Shown here: in pieces, positions 1-9,194 of the stretch
Layout of the letters: every line of letters begins with the position of its first letter
How positions within the stretch are numbered: the first letter of the stretch is position 1
Assembly: GCF_000382885.1 (NCBI RefSeq)
Contig: NZ_CAVK010000129.1
Coordinates: forward strand, 1 to 54,298
DNA length: 54,298 nucleotides
Origin: Sphingobium indicum BiD32
Lineage (GTDB): Bacteria > Pseudomonadota > Alphaproteobacteria > Sphingomonadales > Sphingomonadaceae
Direction of reading: 5' to 3'
Program-made: the position numbers and the translations under genes
The notes under the pieces: model-generated
The model's input: the letters and a program-made list of their open reading frames with translations, nothing else
Database searches by the model: none
What the model was told of the DNA's origin: nothing

Positions 1-334
1 GCGCCCGAAACCCTTCGACACTTGCGACCGTTAGCTTCGGGATCACAAATCGAGGTAAGCTGACACTGACGCGCACAGATCCGAGTCTCTTATTATCATG
101 TCGCGCGGCATACACTGGCGCGACGGGGTAATCCCATTCATTATACGACATTCCAACCTCCGACTGTGAACTTGTCCCCCAAACGCTCTTATTAAAGCAC
201 TGCGGAACCCAAGCGCCCCTCCTGCGGGATACGTTCCTGCAACCAACGGCCACGCGATCTGCCTGGAATAGGTGACATTCGACATTCGATGGGAGGTAGA
301 ACCAGGCCAGCGAAAGCAACGCCGCCGCTCTCTG
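1..334. other. No supported gene
   Basis: This stretch lies downstream of the glycosyltransferase operon. A minus-strand reading frame crosses part of it, but it is arginine-rich, has no recognisable domain and looks like a chance frame in high-GC DNA. I see no RNA gene, no clear hairpin terminator and no repeat here. Confidence 0.5.
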
Positions 335-1186
335 TCAGGGCGAAACGGGCGGCGACATTCGCGCACGCTTTATTTCGATATCGCTTGGTTGACGAAGCAA
401 ATGGATCTTGTTCCCGCGCCGCACAATTAATCCGGCTTTCTCAAATGCGCTAAGCCACCCTTCCATCGGCCATATCTTCCAACGTGCCCGAAAGAGGCTG
501 GCGTTGTGGACAATGTCCTTCAGATGTTGGAGCGGCGGCTCGAAAACGTCGTGATATTGATGAAACGCCCCTGCGCCGCCCAGGAATAACAGCGGCAAGC
601 CTGCTGCGCGCGCGCGGAAGCCGAAGTCGGTATCTTCACCGCCATAGCCGGTAAAGGCTTCGTCAAAACCGCCCATATCCAGAAATCGCTGACGATGGAT
701 GCCGAACGCCAGCGACCAGAACAGACCGGCATTATCTTCTTGCCGCACTCCGTTTAAAGGAAATTGTCGAACTGGATGCCCCTGAACGCGCGATAGGAGA
801 TCGGCCTCATCCCATTCACCACGGGCATCGTTAGGCCCTAGATAGCGTATCTCGGCGCAGATCAGCGCGTTATGCTCGGTCAGGCAATGTGTGATCGCAC
901 TGGTCAGTGCACGCATCGGGATGCAGTCGACGTCGAGGAACAACAGCTTGTCCCCTCTCGCCGCTCGTGCGGCGGCGTTCCGGGCTGCCGCGAGTGGCAG
1001 TCCGGGGTCATCGAGACGCAGGATCTGAAGCGGGAATGGCGCTTGTTCGGCGCTGATCGGCGGACTGCTGGCCATGTCGACGATGATGAATTCGTCGGGG
1101 AAATGCGCGCTGCGCCGCAGACCTTCGAACATTTGTGCCAGATGGGCCGGCCGATCCTTGACGATGGTGAGGACGCTCAGGGTCAT
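335..1186 (-). CDS. Family 2 glycosyltransferase (operon distal gene)
   Basis: Probably transfers a sugar from a nucleotide-sugar donor; the acceptor is unknown. The N-terminus (LSVLTIVKDRPAHL) is the first strand of a GT-A fold, FLDVDCIP carries the DxD metal and nucleotide-binding motif, and GGFDEAFTGYGGEDTDFGFR matches the C-terminal acceptor-binding motif of galactosyltransferase-type GT2/GT7 enzymes. I place the start at MTLSVL because that ATG overlaps the stop of the methyltransferase gene as ATGA; a frame extends five codons further upstream. There is no signal peptide or membrane segment, so it should be cytosolic. It is the last gene of a seven-gene minus-strand operon. Family is sure; substrate is not. 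Confidence 0.85.
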   Translation of the reverse strand: MTLSVLTIVKDRPAHLAQMFEGLRRSAHFPDEFIIVDMASSPPISAEQAPFPLQILRLDDPGLPLAAARNAAARAARGDKLLFLDVDCIPMRALTSAITHCLTEHNALICAEIRYLGPNDARGEWDEADLLSRVQGHPVRQFPLNGVRQEDNAGLFWSLAFGIHRQRFLDMGGFDEAFTGYGGEDTDFGFRARAAGLPLLFLGGAGAFHQYHDVFEPPLQHLKDIVHNASLFRARWKIWPMEGWLSAFEKAGLIVRRGNKIHLLRQPSDIEIKRARMSPPVSP

Positions 1187-1773
1187 ACTAGCGCACGCCA
1201 CAGGTCGAGGCGATAATGTGGCATGCGCTCTGTGGTGATGACAGTGATTGCAGAGGCTAGAGGGGCCTGTAATTTCCCCACCGCATCATCACCGCTCTGG
1301 GGATAGTCGGTGTCGCCGGTCCAGTGGACGAGCAGGATATCCCCGCCGGGCGCTATATGGGTGATGATCCACTGGGCGGCGCGGCTGATATCCTGGTCAT
1401 CCCAATAATAGGCGACTTCGGACAGGATGATGAGATCGAAGGCGCTTCCCATCGGCGCCTGCCCCGGAAACGCCATCCGGCCGAAGGAAACATGATCGAA
1501 TGCGGCACAGCGCTCGCGCGCTGCTTTCAACGCTGTTTCGCTGACGTCGATCGCCAGCAATGCGTGGCAATGGGTTGCCAGCAACTGCGTCAGGACACCT
1601 TTTGCGCATCCAATCTCGAAACCCAGTTCATAGGTCCGTCCCGCCAGGACGCGGATGCTATGAGCATATTTGTCCCGCTCATAGGCGCTGCTTTCCAGTT
1701 CCCAGGGATCTTCGGTCCTGCGAAATATTGTCTCGAAATAATCATGGCCCAGGCTGGTCTTATGCCGCGTCAT
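1183..1773 (-). CDS. NodS-like SAM-dependent methyltransferase
   Basis: A 196-aa class I methyltransferase. The SAM-binding motif I is seen as FEIGCAKGVLTQLL, followed by an acidic residue at the end of strand 2 (LLAIDVSETAL). The N-terminal RRTEDPWELESSAYERDKY is characteristic of the NodS group, which in rhizobia N-methylates the deacetylated glucosamine of Nod factors. It overlaps the PIG-L gene upstream and the GT2 gene downstream by 4 bp each. A deacetylase directly before an N-methyltransferase suggests that this enzyme methylates the free amine the deacetylase makes; that is inference. O-methylation of another substrate is possible. Confidence 0.85.
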   Translation of the reverse strand: MTRHKTSLGHDYFETIFRRTEDPWELESSAYERDKYAHSIRVLAGRTYELGFEIGCAKGVLTQLLATHCHALLAIDVSETALKAARERCAAFDHVSFGRMAFPGQAPMGSAFDLIILSEVAYYWDDQDISRAAQWIITHIAPGGDILLVHWTGDTDYPQSGDDAVGKLQAPLASAITVITTERMPHYRLDLWRALV

Positions 1774-2450
1774 TTGGCTCTCCGCAGGTAGAGGACATCG
1801 CTGGCTGGCATGGCACGATGCGAGGCGGGCAGTCGGAAGCCGGGACCGTGGGACGCGGTAAGCTGGCTACGGTGCGCGGCCAAGGCGTGACGGCGTTGTC
1901 CGCGCAACATGGGCGCGGTGCGCAGCTTCCGGTGCGTGCGGGAATCAGGGGCTTTCGACCAGACGACATATTCGGCGACGACCAGCCTGCCCCTGGCCCA
2001 TTGTCCAACTGCATAGGCCAGCTGCGCCGCGGCCTGATGGTCGCAATGGGATTCGTGACTGGCGGTAACGGCAAGGGCATCGACCTGCCAGCGACGGCAA
2101 AGGGCGGTCAGCCGTCGGGTAGCCCGGTCGAAAGCCGGATGCCCCGGCTGTGCAGGTGCAGCATCCTTCCAGTCAAGATGCAGCGGCGGTTGGCGGCGAC
2201 TACCAGTCAGACGACGCAAAGCGGTGGCGGCTTCGCGTTTCCGGCTGATGACCAGTTTTCCTGACCGACCTGACGCTATTTCATGCGATCCCGACCCGTC
2301 AGTGAGATAGATAAGGCCCGCCAGTCGCCCAGCCCTCGCCGTCTGCGCGATGAGCGCGGCAGCCCCCAGCGTCTCGTCATCGGGATGCGGCGCTAGCACC
2401 AGCCACCGCAGCGTTCGCCAGGGTTTAGCGGACAAGGATAGCCCTACCAC
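1770..2450 (-). CDS. PIG-L family deacetylase (LmbE-like)
   Basis: A zinc-dependent N-deacetylase, typically acting on N-acetylglucosamine-type sugars linked to a lipid, inositol or peptide. The family motif HPDDE is at about residues 22-26 (VLAPHPDDETLGAA), and a second zinc-ligand cluster is seen in SHESHCDHQAAA. Length (226 aa) is normal. Translation starts at a GTG (2450) and overlaps the stop of the acyl-CoA-dehydrogenase-like gene by 7 bp, implying coupling. It lies between the flavoprotein and the methyltransferase, so a free amino group may be exposed and then methylated or oxidised. Substrate unknown. Confidence 0.85.
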   Translation of the reverse strand: MVGLSLSAKPWRTLRWLVLAPHPDDETLGAAALIAQTARAGRLAGLIYLTDGSGSHEIASGRSGKLVISRKREAATALRRLTGSRRQPPLHLDWKDAAPAQPGHPAFDRATRRLTALCRRWQVDALAVTASHESHCDHQAAAQLAYAVGQWARGRLVVAEYVVWSKAPDSRTHRKLRTAPMLRGQRRHALAAHRSQLTASHGPGFRLPASHRAMPASDVLYLRRAK

Positions 2451-3559
2451 AAGGCGTCCTCCGTGCCCCAGGCGTCATGGTCGAGCCAGGCGAGCGCAGC
2501 CTGATCGCCAGCATAGTCGGGTCCGCCCTGCCGAAGATAGAGGCTGAGGTCGCGGATGATCTTGTCGATCCGTTCGCCGTCCATCGCGCTGCGCGTGCCG
2601 GTGATGCGGGCGGCCAGTTCCATGACGTCCAAACCCGCACGCTCGACTATGCCGCGCGTCATGCGGGCGAAGGCGGGGCCATCGGGATCATCGTGCGCAG
2701 CCCGGAGCGCACATTCACGGACCCAGAGATAGGCGGTGCGGGTTGCGGCAACCGCATCAGCGAATTTCGCGCGTTGCAGCGGATCGGCGCGCGCCGCATC
2801 AGACATGGCAAGCCGGATTTCGATCAAGAGCGCCTCGATCCCCCCCAGTTGCACGGCGGTGAAACGCCACGCGCCCGTTGTAAAGCGGGGTTCGCGATCA
2901 TAATCCCCGGGCTGGCCGAGCAGATGCGATGGATCGACCGCCATGCCCGTCAGGTCATAGAAGCCACTACCGGTCGCCCGCATACCCCTGATCCGCCATT
3001 GCGACAGGTCGGTCCGGGCGGGGTCGTCGGCACGGACGACGACCAGTCGCCGTTCGCCGTCTTCGGGCTGCGCGGTGATGACGGCATAGGCTAGACCGCC
3101 AGCGCCGGTCGCGAAAGACTTGCGGCCATCCAGTGCGGATTGGCATAGCTGTACCCCCGGCTGTGGCTCGGTGGCCCACACGCCGTAAAACGCACCCTGA
3201 GCGAGTTTTTGCCCCAAATCTGCCTTTTGCGCGGGAGAGCCAAACCAGTCGAACAGCGCGAGCGCGTTGGCATGGCCTTCATAGAGCCGCCCGACGCTGA
3301 GGTCAGCGCGACCAATGATCCGCAGGACGGTCATCAGGCACTGGTTCCGTGCGACGGCATCGTCAAAGGCCTCGCCGCCGCTTTCTAGCGGCGCGAAGGT
3401 GCGATGGAGATCCGCAACGACGAGCGCTTTCATGCTTTCCACCGGAAAGATCGGCGCGGCATCATAGCGGCTGCCGAGCGCGACAAGGGTGGGTGTGATC
3501 GCCCCGGCGCGCGCAGTCGGGGTGCCGATGCTGGAACAGGGATGGCGGGACAGGGTCAT
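2444..3559 (-). CDS. Acyl-CoA-dehydrogenase-fold flavoprotein, divergent
   Basis: About 371 aa with the overall pattern of the acyl-CoA dehydrogenase superfamily: a helical N-terminal domain, a middle beta domain (FYGVWATEPQPG, SFATGAGGLAYAVI) and a helical C-terminal domain. I do not see the usual catalytic glutamate or the C-terminal Y-GG-GY signature; the corresponding region reads ITGTRSAMDGERIDKIIRD. In the same superfamily, some enzymes oxidise amino-sugar nitrogen instead of acyl-CoA. Given the neighbouring deacetylase and methyltransferase, an amine or sugar oxidase role is possible, but this is inference. Start MTLSRH is chosen for its ATGA overlap with the upstream gene. Confidence 0.75.
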   Translation of the reverse strand: MTLSRHPCSSIGTPTARAGAITPTLVALGSRYDAAPIFPVESMKALVVADLHRTFAPLESGGEAFDDAVARNQCLMTVLRIIGRADLSVGRLYEGHANALALFDWFGSPAQKADLGQKLAQGAFYGVWATEPQPGVQLCQSALDGRKSFATGAGGLAYAVITAQPEDGERRLVVVRADDPARTDLSQWRIRGMRATGSGFYDLTGMAVDPSHLLGQPGDYDREPRFTTGAWRFTAVQLGGIEALLIEIRLAMSDAARADPLQRAKFADAVAATRTAYLWVRECALRAAHDDPDGPAFARMTRGIVERAGLDVMELAARITGTRSAMDGERIDKIIRDLSLYLRQGGPDYAGDQAALAWLDHDAWGTEDALW

Positions 3560-4599
3560 ACTACAGGTTCCAGTTCTTGCACAGCAGTGGCGGCCATTGT
3601 CGCGAGCCAAGTCGCTGCTGCATCAACACCATTGCGATCGTGCAGGCGTTTGCGGGCGTAAGGCGGCAATGCCTTTGCCTGGCTGATGAAAGTTGGCCAT
3701 TGGTCGGGGGAGGGCCATGTTTCGAGCATGATCGCAGCGCCCAGCGCGTGCAGGGCGCGTGCCGTTGCCCGTTGCTCACCAAAAGGGCGTTCCTCCGGAA
3801 TGCAGAGGAAAGGACGATCGGCGGCGAGAACCGCCCCCATCAGCCCGTCACCCGCCGCGCCGACGATCAGCCCGGCGGAGGCGATTTCACACGCCGGATC
3901 GTCAACCCATCCGGCCAGATCGAGATTGGCGGGACGATCGGTCGGTGCGGTTACGGGGCCGATGACGCGCCATTGTATATCCGGGCAGGCGCGTGCGGCC
4001 TGTGCGATCGCTGCGCCATCGCCGGGCGGGCCGCCCCGACCGATCACTATGAGGATATGGTCGTCCTGCCGGGGATGATCCTGAGCAGCGGCAGTGATGG
4101 CGGGCAGATAGCGGGTCTTGTCCCTGATCCACGCAGGCGTCGATGGCATCTCCAGCTCAAGGTGAAACGGCGCGAGCAGCGCTGTAGCGCCACGAAACGC
4201 TTCGAGATGCGCCGCGTCGCTGCGTTCGCCGTTGAGCCGCACATAGACGGTGGGGACCGACGCAAGGCGCGCCAGCATCGCAACTTCGACCGAGACATCA
4301 ACGACCATCAGCGCGGGGCGCTCCGTCGCGATCCATTGTGCGATCCGCGCCACGCGCGACCGCACGCCTTCATGGTCAACGGGCGCATAGTGCAGGGCGG
4401 CGGGGCGTGAGGCCGTGTCGTCCATCCCGTCGAATCGGCCGGACACGGGTCGGTCATCGGCAAGGTCAATTCCTGCTACGGCCAGCCCTGTACCAAGCAG
4501 GACGATCGGCCAGTCGATGGCGGCGGCAATTGCCTCCGCCCGCGCGCGATGCCCAGCGCCATGATGATGGACATAATAGCCGATCGGCCGGCGGGTCAT
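3556..4599 (-). CDS. GT-B fold glycosyltransferase (MurG/GT28-like)
   Basis: 347 aa. The N-terminal YYVHHHGAGHRARAEAIA is the glycine/histidine loop of GT-B enzymes that bind an acceptor near the N-domain. The C-terminal half has ILIVIGRGGPPGDG and an AGDGLMGAVLAADRPFLCIP segment that resembles the nucleotide-sugar-binding site of MurG and GT28 enzymes. No membrane segment is evident. ATGA overlaps join it to the genes on both sides. It is not MurG itself: the context lacks cell-division genes. The sugar and acceptor are unknown. Confidence 0.75.
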   Translation of the reverse strand: MTRRPIGYYVHHHGAGHRARAEAIAAAIDWPIVLLGTGLAVAGIDLADDRPVSGRFDGMDDTASRPAALHYAPVDHEGVRSRVARIAQWIATERPALMVVDVSVEVAMLARLASVPTVYVRLNGERSDAAHLEAFRGATALLAPFHLELEMPSTPAWIRDKTRYLPAITAAAQDHPRQDDHILIVIGRGGPPGDGAAIAQAARACPDIQWRVIGPVTAPTDRPANLDLAGWVDDPACEIASAGLIVGAAGDGLMGAVLAADRPFLCIPEERPFGEQRATARALHALGAAIMLETWPSPDQWPTFISQAKALPPYARKRLHDRNGVDAAATWLATMAATAVQELEPVV

Positions 4600-5531
4600 G
4601 GGTGGAGTTCCAGCATCATGTCGTGCGGCATCGGAGGCAACAGGGGTTCCTGACGGGCGATCAAAGCAGCGCCATCGGGCCGCGCACGCAATTGCTTGCG
4701 CCAGTGCGATCGCTCACGCCAGTGGGTGAAGGCAGGTGCCATGAGCGAGAGGCCGTTTTCGGCCCTTTCAAACAGCACCTGCATCGCAACTGCCATGCCG
4801 CCTTCCGCGCGTCCCTCCAGACGCGGGGAGACGCGGGTGTAAACCCTAACGGGGTGAACAAGGCGCGCGCCGCGGGCAAGCGCCGCCAATACAAGCGCGC
4901 GGTCCTCTCCGCTCGCTATGGCCGGAACGCCGCCGCAGGCCAGATAAAGCTTTGCCCGGATGGCGAGCGATGCGCCGGTATGATCGCCGTGGCGGGGCGC
5001 GGGATCCCAGGGCAGAGGATCGATCGCATCCTCAATAGCGCGGACGGCGGCCCAATATTCGTCCCATGCCATGCGCAAGCGATGCACGGGCGGTGGCAGG
5101 GATTCATCGCTATCGATGTCGATCCGGCCGCCGACCATGTCGGCACCACGCGAAAAGGCAGCCGCGATATTACGCAGCCAGTCTGTCGGAGGGCGGCTGT
5201 CAGCATCCGTACTGACGAGGGCAGCGCTGTCCAGCGCGGGCAGAAGGCCAAGGCCTGTGTCCATTGCGATCCGCCGGGCTGATCCGGCGTGCGCCAGTTC
5301 CGGCGCGAAAGTGCGTTCGACTATGCGGATGTCGAGCCGTCCGGCATGACGATGGCGGGCAGCGTCGGCAACGGCTCGGCTATCATCAGTGCTGTTGTTG
5401 ATGGCTATCGCAACTGGAATCGCACCGGGCCAGTCCTGCATCGCCAGCGCATCCAGCAATATCGGCAACCGCGCGGCCTCGTTCCGCGCCGGGACGCAGA
5501 CGCACAGGGTCATGGCGCTAGCGTCAGCCAT
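4596..5531 (-). CDS. Family 2 glycosyltransferase
   Basis: A GT-A fold enzyme of up to 311 aa. It opens with TLCVCVPARNEAARLPILLD, typical of GT2 proteins, and has a DxD-type motif in LVSTDADSRPPTDW. A conserved acidic segment (IASGEDRALV) may hold the catalytic base. Two starts are possible: MADASAM (5531, overlapping the upstream gene by 8 bp) or MTLCVC (5513); the second fits the family N-terminus better, the first fits coupling. It is the second gene of the operon. Substrate unknown. Confidence 0.8.
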   Translation of the reverse strand: MADASAMTLCVCVPARNEAARLPILLDALAMQDWPGAIPVAIAINNSTDDSRAVADAARHRHAGRLDIRIVERTFAPELAHAGSARRIAMDTGLGLLPALDSAALVSTDADSRPPTDWLRNIAAAFSRGADMVGGRIDIDSDESLPPPVHRLRMAWDEYWAAVRAIEDAIDPLPWDPAPRHGDHTGASLAIRAKLYLACGGVPAIASGEDRALVLAALARGARLVHPVRVYTRVSPRLEGRAEGGMAVAMQVLFERAENGLSLMAPAFTHWRERSHWRKQLRARPDGAALIARQEPLLPPMPHDMMLELHP

Positions 5532-6678
5532 GGGAAGCCGATCTCTGGTCTAGTGACGCATGGGACGGCAGCGTTGAGGGCATTAGGTGGATCGACGCCG
5601 TACGGTCGGCACGGGAGGGTGCCGTCGCCCTGTCGATCTGCCGCAGATAAAGCGCCTCATAATTGTCGACCATGCGTTCGGCATCGCACATTTGTTCCGC
5701 CCTGGTGCGGCAGGCGCTGCGGTCCCGCGCTAGAGCCGACAGCGCAGCGCTGGCGAGCGAAGTGACATCGTCCGGGGTCGCAAGCACCCCGCATGTCGTA
5801 TCCAATATTTCAGGGATCGCCCCGCGCGCAAAGGCCGCGATTGGCACGCCACACGCAAGCGCTTCTGCAACGACAAGGCCGTAAGGTTCATCCCACATAG
5901 GGGTGCAGAGGAAGGCCCGCGCGCCGCCCACAAGCCGGGCGAGTTGCTGGTGCGCGAGATGCCCGACATGGGTGATGTCGTGGCCCAGCGCGGGCGCGAT
6001 CTGTGTCCGATAATAATCATCGTCAAGGATTGGCCCTGCAATCCTGAGCGGGAGACCGACCTGCCGGGCAGCCTCGATCGCCAGATGCAAGCCCTTTTCC
6101 GGGACGATACGGCCGTACCAGACCACATAGGGATCGGCATCCGGCAGGCGATGAAAAGCAAATTTTTGCAGGTCGATGCCATTCCATATCACCGCGTCGC
6201 TATGGGTGACATGATTCCACAAAGCGGCAACCGAGCGGGACACGGCAACGAAACTATGGTTGCGCGCAGCGCAAAGGCGGATCCCGCTTTCCAGCCAGCA
6301 GAAGGGCGGCGTGTGCAGCGTCGTCACCATCGGCATGGGCAGGCTGTCAGCCATCGCGACGGGCAGATAATGCAGCGAATTATTATGGATGATGTCGAAA
6401 TCGCGATGGCGCAGGTCGTTCATCAGGCTGAGATAGGCGTGATGCTCACGGAAGAAGGGCACGTCGTTCGCTTCTGTCGTACCCACGGTCTGGATCGCGG
6501 TTTCGGTGCAGATCGCTTCCAGGCCGATTCCGGGTGCCAATCGGGACGAAGCGAATAGCGTGACCGCATGGCCACGATCCCGCAGCGATCGCGCCAGCAA
6601 ATGCGTGTGCATTTCCAGTCCGCCGGCAAAGGGTTCGGCAATCGGATGTTTTAGATGGGCGATGATGCCGATCCGCAT
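5524..6678 (-). CDS. Family 4 glycosyltransferase (retaining, GT-B)
   Basis: About 384 aa. MRIGIIAHLKHPI with GGLEMHTHLLARSL is the N-terminal Rossmann start and glycine-rich acceptor loop of GT4 enzymes. VVWYGRIVPEKGLHLAIEA and DEPYGLVVAEALACGVPI give the donor-binding part with the E-x7-E motif. I choose the MRIGII start (6678); eight extra codons lie upstream. It is the first gene of the minus-strand operon, so the operon promoter should lie between here and the katE 3' end, a gap of only 76 bp that also holds a hairpin. Confidence 0.85.
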   Translation of the reverse strand: MRIGIIAHLKHPIAEPFAGGLEMHTHLLARSLRDRGHAVTLFASSRLAPGIGLEAICTETAIQTVGTTEANDVPFFREHHAYLSLMNDLRHRDFDIIHNNSLHYLPVAMADSLPMPMVTTLHTPPFCWLESGIRLCAARNHSFVAVSRSVAALWNHVTHSDAVIWNGIDLQKFAFHRLPDADPYVVWYGRIVPEKGLHLAIEAARQVGLPLRIAGPILDDDYYRTQIAPALGHDITHVGHLAHQQLARLVGGARAFLCTPMWDEPYGLVVAEALACGVPIAAFARGAIPEILDTTCGVLATPDDVTSLASAALSALARDRSACRTRAEQMCDAERMVDNYEALYLRQIDRATAPSRADRTASIHLMPSTLPSHASLDQRSASHG

Positions 6679-6706
6679 TGAGTATGATCCTGTCGTGCGC
6701 ATGGCT

Positions 6707-6729
6707 GGGGATGGTACGAGACCATCCCC
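6707..6729 (-). terminator. Perfect hairpin after katE
   Basis: GGGGATGGT and ACCATCCCC form a perfect 9-bp stem with a 5-nt loop, 25 nt after the katE stop codon. No run of T follows on the minus strand. It could end katE transcription or act in the leader of the glycosyltransferase operon. The hairpin is certain; its role is inferred. Confidence 0.6.
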
Positions 6730-6754
6730 TTAGATTGACATTGATAGCCCGCGA

Positions 6755-8932
6755 TCAGGCGGCGGGCTGGGCGTCCAGATCGACCGCCAATTCGCGCGGC
6801 CAGTGGCGCAATGCCCGGCAGGCAGTCAGGAAAGCGCCTGCATCCTTGGCTGTGGCCAGCGGTAGGCAGGCCTCGTCCAAATCGTCGGCTATCCCCGCCT
6901 TTTCGAACAGCGCCTGGGCCTGCGCGGTCAGGCCGATATATTTGCAATGCGCAAAGGCGTCGGTGACGAAATCCTTGGCGGCCGCGTCGATTGCCAGCAA
7001 ACCAGCACCCTCCTCCGACGCCACCACGGCAACTGCGTCGAACAGGACAGAGGGACCGCCGTCAATCTTCTGTTTGGCCGCTACGGCCGTGCCATCCGAT
7101 AGAGTGACGCCGCCAATCTTGGGGGCGACGACCTCGTAAACCGCGCCTTCCTTGTCCACGGCCTTGACCAGCGCATTGAAGATCGCGGCGTCGGCACCGT
7201 CGGTCAGCAGGATGCCAAGTTTGCACCCCTTGAAACTGTCCGGTCCGTTCTTGAGGATGCTGAGCGCATCGGACGGCGGCAGGTCCATCATCGTCGGGCG
7301 CGCTGCCTGCGCCGGATCAGGCAAGGCAAGGCCAAGTCCGTTGGCTACAGTCTGCGCCAGCGTAGCGTCGATATTGAGCAAGTGAGAGACCGTCCGCGAA
7401 CGGATATCGGGGCGTTCGACCTTGCTCAGTTCAAAGACGATGGCATCGCCGATATGCTTCTGCTCGGTCGGCGTCTGGCTGTTGAAGAATTGCCGCGCCT
7501 GGCTGTAGTGATCGGCGAAACTTTCCGAGCGGACCCGCTGCTTGGGGCCGTCTGCCTCCTGCGTGTAACTGGTGAAACCACGCTCTGGGTCCTCGCGCGG
7601 GCCACCTTGTTCGGTACCCCAGCTATTGGGTTCATAATTGGCGCGACCCTTGGGATTGCGCATCGCCATATGCCCGTCCTGCTGGAAATGGGCCATCGGA
7701 CATTTGGGTGCATTGATCGGCAAATGGGTGAAGTTAGTGCTGCCCAGACGCTTAATCTGGGTGTCGAGATAGGAAAAATTACGGCCCTGAAGTAGCGGAT
7801 CGTTGGAAAAGTCGATGCCTGGCGGGACATTCTGGGTCATGAAGGCGACCTGTTCTGTCTCGGCAAAGAAATTATCGACGACCCGGTCCAGCACCAGCCG
7901 CCCGACGATGCGGACCGGCACCAGTTCCTCCGGGATCAGCTTGGTCGCGTCCAGCACGTCGAAGTCGAAACTGTCGGCAAACGCATCGCCGAACAACTGG
8001 ACCCCCAACTCCCATTCCGGGAAGTCCCCGGCGTTAATGGCGTCCCACAGGTCGCGACGATGGAAGTCGGGATCGGCGCCGTTGATCTTGACCGCCTCGT
8101 TCCACATAACCGACTGCAGGCCCTGCTTGGGCTTCCAGTGAAATTTGACGAAGGTCGACTTGCCGTCCGCATTGACGAGACGGAAAGTATGGACGCCAAA
8201 CCCCTCCATGGTGCGCAGTGATCGCGGAATGGCGCGATCCGACATCGTCCACATGACCATGTGAAAGCTTTCAGGCGTCAGGCTAATAAAGTCCCAGAAA
8301 TTGTCATGAGCGGTCTGCGCCTGCGGGAAGTCGCGGTCAGGCTCCGGCTTGGCGGCGTGGATCAGGTCGGGGAATTTGATTGCATCCTGAATGAAGAATA
8401 CCGGGATGTTGTTGCCAACGATATCCCAATTGCCCTCCTGCGTGTAAAGCTTCACGGCAAAGCCACGCACGTCGCGGGCGAGATCGGCCGACCCCTTGGA
8501 TCCGGCAACTGTCGAGAAGCGCACGAAGGCAGGCACGCGTTCACCGACCCGCTGGAGGACATCCGCACGCGTAACGTCGCTCAGGGATTCCGTCAGTTCG
8601 AAATAGCCATGCGCACCGTAACCGCGGGCGTGGACGACGCGCTCGGGGATGCGTTCATGGTCGAAATGGAACATTTTTTCGCGGAAGTGGGAATCCTCCA
8701 GCAAGGTTGGGCCACGCGCGCCCTGCTTCAGGCTGTTCTGGTCATCAGCGACCGGGATGCCATGTGCCGTTGTCAAGAATGCGACATCTCCTCCTGCAAC
8801 CTGATGCGTTTCGCCACCTTCGGCCTGCGGTTCGGCAAAGCTGTTCGAGATGCTTTCGGCGGGCGCAGATGGGGAAGTCTTTTTGGGCGTCTCGCCGGAG
8901 ACTTTATCGACGGTGGAAGGAGACTTGGCCAT
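6755..8932 (-). CDS. katE: Large-subunit catalase HPII type
   Basis: Degrades hydrogen peroxide to water and oxygen in the cytosol. At 725 aa it is the long clade II type. The distal catalytic histidine lies in [20 protein letters not shown] (His at about 101), the proximal haem tyrosine in [10 protein letters not shown], and a C-terminal flavodoxin/GATase-like domain starts near residue 560 ([17 protein letters not shown]). The 70-residue N-terminal extension is also typical of HPII. It is a single-gene unit, divergent from the Crp/Fnr-type regulator gene with about 260 bp between them. Large catalases are usually general-stress or stationary-phase proteins; no specific operator was identified here. 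Confidence 0.95.
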   Translation of the reverse strand: MAKSPSTVDKVSGETPKKTSPSAPAESISNSFAEPQAEGGETHQVAGGDVAFLTTAHGIPVADDQNSLKQGARGPTLLEDSHFREKMFHFDHERIPERVVHARGYGAHGYFELTESLSDVTRADVLQRVGERVPAFVRFSTVAGSKGSADLARDVRGFAVKLYTQEGNWDIVGNNIPVFFIQDAIKFPDLIHAAKPEPDRDFPQAQTAHDNFWDFISLTPESFHMVMWTMSDRAIPRSLRTMEGFGVHTFRLVNADGKSTFVKFHWKPKQGLQSVMWNEAVKINGADPDFHRRDLWDAINAGDFPEWELGVQLFGDAFADSFDFDVLDATKLIPEELVPVRIVGRLVLDRVVDNFFAETEQVAFMTQNVPPGIDFSNDPLLQGRNFSYLDTQIKRLGSTNFTHLPINAPKCPMAHFQQDGHMAMRNPKGRANYEPNSWGTEQGGPREDPERGFTSYTQEADGPKQRVRSESFADHYSQARQFFNSQTPTEQKHIGDAIVFELSKVERPDIRSRTVSHLLNIDATLAQTVANGLGLALPDPAQAARPTMMDLPPSDALSILKNGPDSFKGCKLGILLTDGADAAIFNALVKAVDKEGAVYEVVAPKIGGVTLSDGTAVAAKQKIDGGPSVLFDAVAVVASEEGAGLLAIDAAAKDFVTDAFAHCKYIGLTAQAQALFEKAGIADDLDEACLPLATAKDAGAFLTACRALRHWPRELAVDLDAQPAA

Positions 8933-9194
8933 GGGACATCCTCATGCACGAGAAACGTGTCGGACGCAGGTCCAGCACATTGGGAGTAGTGATCGAGAAA
9001 CATGCGAATTCCCGATCATCACAGGGAATCCGCGGCATTTGTGGAGAGATAACCCGCCGTTCTTCAGCAAGTTGCGCAGACCGCCCTAAAACTAATGTGC
9101 ATCATAGCGATTTATTTATGGTGGCTGGATACCGCGTCGCCACGGACCGTTCCTATAGTTCAAAGCCAAGTCTTTTCGCTATGAAGGGCCGATA

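Noticed and set aside
43..366. 107-aa minus-strand frame at the left edge
   Set aside because: Arg-rich, no domain, overlaps the end of the glycosyltransferase gene and looks like a chance high-GC frame.
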